In this document: piece by piece, positions 62,064-64,000 of the stretch
Numbering within the stretch: position 1 is the first letter of the stretch
How the letters are laid out: each line of letters begins with the position of its first letter
Source of the DNA: Saccharothrix algeriensis
GTDB taxonomy: Bacteria; Actinomycetota; Actinomycetes; Mycobacteriales; Pseudonocardiaceae
Assembly (NCBI RefSeq): GCF_016907655.1
Contig: NZ_JAFBCL010000001.1
Span: 682,001 to 746,000, forward strand
Length of the DNA stretch: 64,000 nucleotides
Direction of reading: 5' to 3'
Notes under the pieces: generated by a model
What the model saw: the letters and a program-made list of their open reading frames with translations, nothing else
Told to the model about the DNA's origin: nothing
Databases searched by the model: none
Position numbers and translations under genes: made by a program

Positions 62064-62636
62064 ATGCCCCACAAGCACTCGCCGGGCCGGGTCCTGGTCG
62101 TCACGCTGCTCGTCGTGACGGCCGGGTGCCTGGCCTGGTGGGTCGCCGTCCTCGCGGGCCTGGAGGCCCACTTCGGCAGCGGCCTCGACGAGCAGCGCTT
62201 CAACCGGCTGCAGCAGGAGTACGACCGCCACGAGGACGCCTTCGCCCGGGCCGACGCCCGGATGCGGAAGCTGATCGCGGAACACCCCCGCGCCGAACGC
62301 ATCGACTGGAGCCAGTACCAAACCTGCGTCCGCGAGCCCGGCCGCCCCTCCGACACGTGCACGACAACGCCCCCGAGCGACCAGCAGGTGTACGACGCCC
62401 TCTGGGGTGTCAGCGTGATCCTCTACCAGTCCAAGGACGAGGACCGCATATTTTACCGCTTCTACCACGAGGACCCCCCGCGCTACACGATCATGAGCGC
62501 CCCCGAGGACACCGCGGAGGAGGCCGAGGAGTACGCGGACGCCCACGGCTTCCGCTCCACCCGCCCCCTCGGGCCCGGCTGGACGATCCTCGGCCCGATC
62601 GACGATGTCGGCCGCGAGGGGGAACAGTTCCCGTAG
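62064..62636 (+). CDS. Membrane-anchored small protein, possible immunity partner
   Basis: 190 residues. One N-terminal helix (VLVVTLLVVTAGCLAWWVAV; TAGC could also be a lipobox) is followed by an extracytoplasmic part with RFNRLQQEYDRHEDAFARAD and YDALWGVSVILYQSKDEDRI, then FYRFYHEDPPRYTIMS. I do not recognise the family. It begins 13 bp after the secreted DUF3289-like protein and shares its CTC-rich codon use, so the pair likely moved together. A single-helix envelope protein in this position would fit an immunity factor; this is inference. Confidence 0.6.
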   Translation: MPHKHSPGRVLVVTLLVVTAGCLAWWVAVLAGLEAHFGSGLDEQRFNRLQQEYDRHEDAFARADARMRKLIAEHPRAERIDWSQYQTCVREPGRPSDTCTTTPPSDQQVYDALWGVSVILYQSKDEDRIFYRFYHEDPPRYTIMSAPEDTAEEAEEYADAHGFRSTRPLGPGWTILGPIDDVGREGEQFP

Positions 62637-62736
62637 GAACGGTCACGACCGACCGCGTCACTGCTCCACCCCGTACCAGCGTCAGTCTCCATGGGCCTGC
62701 TGTCGGGGGGATGGTTCGTGGTGCCACCTGTCCGCC

Positions 62737-63268
62737 TCTCACCAGCCCACCCGACGTGTCTCCCGGTATCCCACCGATGTCACCGACGCCCAATGGGCCG
62801 AGCCGGACCCGCTGCTGCCGGATCCGGCGTGCCTGGCCGGTCGGGGTGGGCGGTGGGAGAAGCACTGCCGTCGGGTGATCGTGGACGCGATCCTGTACGT
62901 GGTCGACAACGGCACCAAGTGGCGGGCCCTGCCCCCGGACTTCACACCGTGGCCCACCGTCTACAAGCGCTTCGCCTTGTGGAAGAAGGCCGGTGCCTCG
63001 CAGCGGCTGCTCGACGGGTTACGCGACCGTGTCCGGCTCGTGGAAGGACGGACGGCGCCGTCGGCGGCGATCATGGACTCGCAGTCGGTGCGCGCCGCCG
63101 AGACGGTCGGCCGCGAGACCCGCGGTTACGACGCGGGCAAGAAGGTTGCGGGCCGCAAGCAGCACATCGTCGTGGACACGCTGGGCCTGCTGATAGTGGT
63201 GCTGGTGACCCCGGCCTCGACACAGGACCGGGTCGCCGCGCGCAGCCTGCTACCCCGGATGCGCGACA
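62737..63268 (+). pseudogene. IS5-type transposase, 3'-truncated
   Basis: SRYPTDVTDAQWAEPDPLLP, VIVDAILYVVDNGTKWRALP, TVYKRFALWKKAGASQRLLD, IMDSQSVRAAETVGRETRGY, DAGKKVAGRKQHIVVDTLGL and VTPASTQDRVAA are the usual parts of an actinobacterial IS5-family transposase. The ATG expected before SRYP is absent and the protein breaks off near 63268 (LLPRMRDTAP), where the frame continues into a different protein. The last catalytic acidic residue is lost. Confidence 0.85.
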
Positions 63269-63711
63269 CCGCCCCCAGTAGCTCGGAAACAGCTACTAAG
63301 GAGTGGTTGAGGCATAAGCACTTCCCCAGCACTCGGCACTACGCGGCGACCGGCGGCGAGCAGCCGTGGAAGTACTACGACCTCGGCGACGGGTACTGCA
63401 CCTACGACTTCTTCGCCAAGTGCCAGCATCGACTGGCCTGCGCTCGCTGCTCCTTCTATCTGCCCAAACAGTCCAGCGCCGGGCAACTGCTGTCCATCAA
63501 GGACGGCGTCGAGCAGATGCTCGAACGCCTCACCTTCACCGACGACGAACATGCCGCTCTCGAAGGCGACCGCGACGCACTCACCACGCTGGCCGAACGC
63601 CTCGCCAACGTCCCCACTCCCACCGGCCCGGCCCCGGAGCAACTCGGCGCGGACCGCGCGTTCATCGCGCTCGCCGCCGTCCAGGACAGCATCACCGGAG
63701 GACGACCATGA
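63269..63711 (+). pseudogene. Transposon site-specific recombinase, C-terminal fragment
   Basis: Joined in frame to the IS5 fragment: RHKHFPSTRHYAATGGEQPW, YDLGDGYCTYDFFAKCQHRL, ACARCSFYLPKQSSAGQLLS, TDDEHAALEGDRDALTTLAE and RLANVPTPTGPAPEQLG. The CxxxCxxRLACARC cysteine cluster and this tail are typical of the C-terminus of large tyrosine recombinases of actinobacterial Tn554-like transposons. The catalytic domain is absent. Confidence 0.7.
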
Positions 63712-63722
63712 ACACCCAGTCG

Positions 63723-63950
63723 CTACTCAGGTTCGTGCCCGAACAGGACCTCGCTGCCACTGCCGCCGAGCAGGAAGGTGAACCGGTTGAGATCCGCGCG
63801 GAGCCCAGCGACGTCGTAGGCACGGCTTCCAACGAAACCGCTCAGCGACTCGCTGAGCCGATCGGTGTCAACGGCAAGCCAGTCATGCAGGAACCGCTGC
63901 AGCTCAGAGAGCTCGGCAGCGTCACCGGTATCCGGGTTCACAGCGGGCAT
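63723..63950 (-). CDS. Small hypothetical protein, 75 aa
   Basis: ELSELQRFLHDWLAVDTDRL, SESLSGFVGSRAYDVAGLRA and DLNRFTFLLGG form a compact, helical, acidic protein with no membrane span. The ATG has GAGGACGG ahead. It converges on the recombinase fragment with 11 bp between stops. I do not know its function; similar short proteins occur near regulators and mobile DNA in actinomycetes. The right 50 bp of the window hold nothing else. Confidence 0.5.
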   Translation of the reverse strand: MPAVNPDTGDAAELSELQRFLHDWLAVDTDRLSESLSGFVGSRAYDVAGLRADLNRFTFLLGGSGSEVLFGHEPE

Positions 63951-64000
63951 GGTGGGCGCCGTCCTCAGTCAAGTGGCGTTGTGGTGCGCGCCGTCAGCTT

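Noticed and set aside
63708..64000. Plus-strand frame starting ATG at 63708 and running off the right edge
   Set aside because: It is antisense to the better supported 75-residue minus-strand gene and shows no known transposon protein motif.

Overview
The window is high-GC DNA from a filamentous actinomycete. An SsgA-family sporulation protein, a SARP-type regulator, GTG starts, ATGA/GTGA-coupled operons and a TIGR02611 membrane protein all fit. The gene mix suggests Pseudonocardiales (Saccharothrix/Lentzea-like), but that is inference and not a firm identification.

Layout. (1) 1-6.5 kb: the start of an XRE-type gene, a coupled L-asparaginase/peptidoglycan-deacetylase-like pair, an I36-type secreted inhibitor-like protein and a large SARP-NB-ARC-TPR regulator. 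Tandem 11-bp repeats lie between the last two. (2) 6.5-13.6 kb: an accessory stretch with a carbamoyltransferase remnant, a 42-bp perfect palindrome, a giant nSTAND-WD40 NTPase, an internally deleted IS and a 5'-truncated integrase that stops beside tRNA-Val(GAC). (3) 13.6-16.7 kb: a core segment with four tRNAs (Val-GAC, Cys-GCA, Gly-GCC, Val-CAC), an SsgA-family gene and an ECF sigma / zinc anti-sigma / TIGR02611 operon. (4) 16.8-20.2 kb: a mirror-image accessory stretch that begins with a second, related integrase pseudogene at the 3' end of tRNA-Val(CAC). It then carries a decayed Hint-DUF4258 toxin with DUF2283 and an Mrr-like restriction endonuclease.

(5) 20.6-55.5 kb: a hypoxia/dormancy island of the DosR/DevR (OsdR) kind. 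It holds a response regulator with the DosR landmark residues D54, T82 and K104, and seven universal stress proteins, one of them a CBS-USP-USP fusion. It also holds two P-type ATPases, two Acg-type nitroreductases, a CBS-BON protein, a short HPF-like protein, a flavodoxin, two zinc alcohol dehydrogenases, a GNAT/acyl-CoA synthetase (NDP-forming) fusion, and pyruvate formate-lyase with its activating enzyme. A GGGACYTTCG-like box (often a palindrome with GTCCC) recurs about 55-85 bp before many of the start codons, including that of the regulator, which defines a candidate regulon. The island is also eroding. The DevS-like kinase facing the regulator is only about 390 bp of debris, and there are remnants of an ABC exporter, phosphoketolase, an alcohol dehydrogenase, a nitroreductase and a USP. 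An ArsR-SulP operon lies inside the island.

(6) 56-59 kb: an isochorismatase-like hydrolase / MFS / LysR operon behind a palindromic LysR-type box. (7) 59.9-64 kb: a probably transferred pair, a secreted Ca-repeat protein with a DUF3289-like C-terminus and a small membrane-anchored partner, followed by an IS5-type transposase fragment fused to a recombinase C-terminal fragment. No CRISPR array, rRNA or replication origin was seen.
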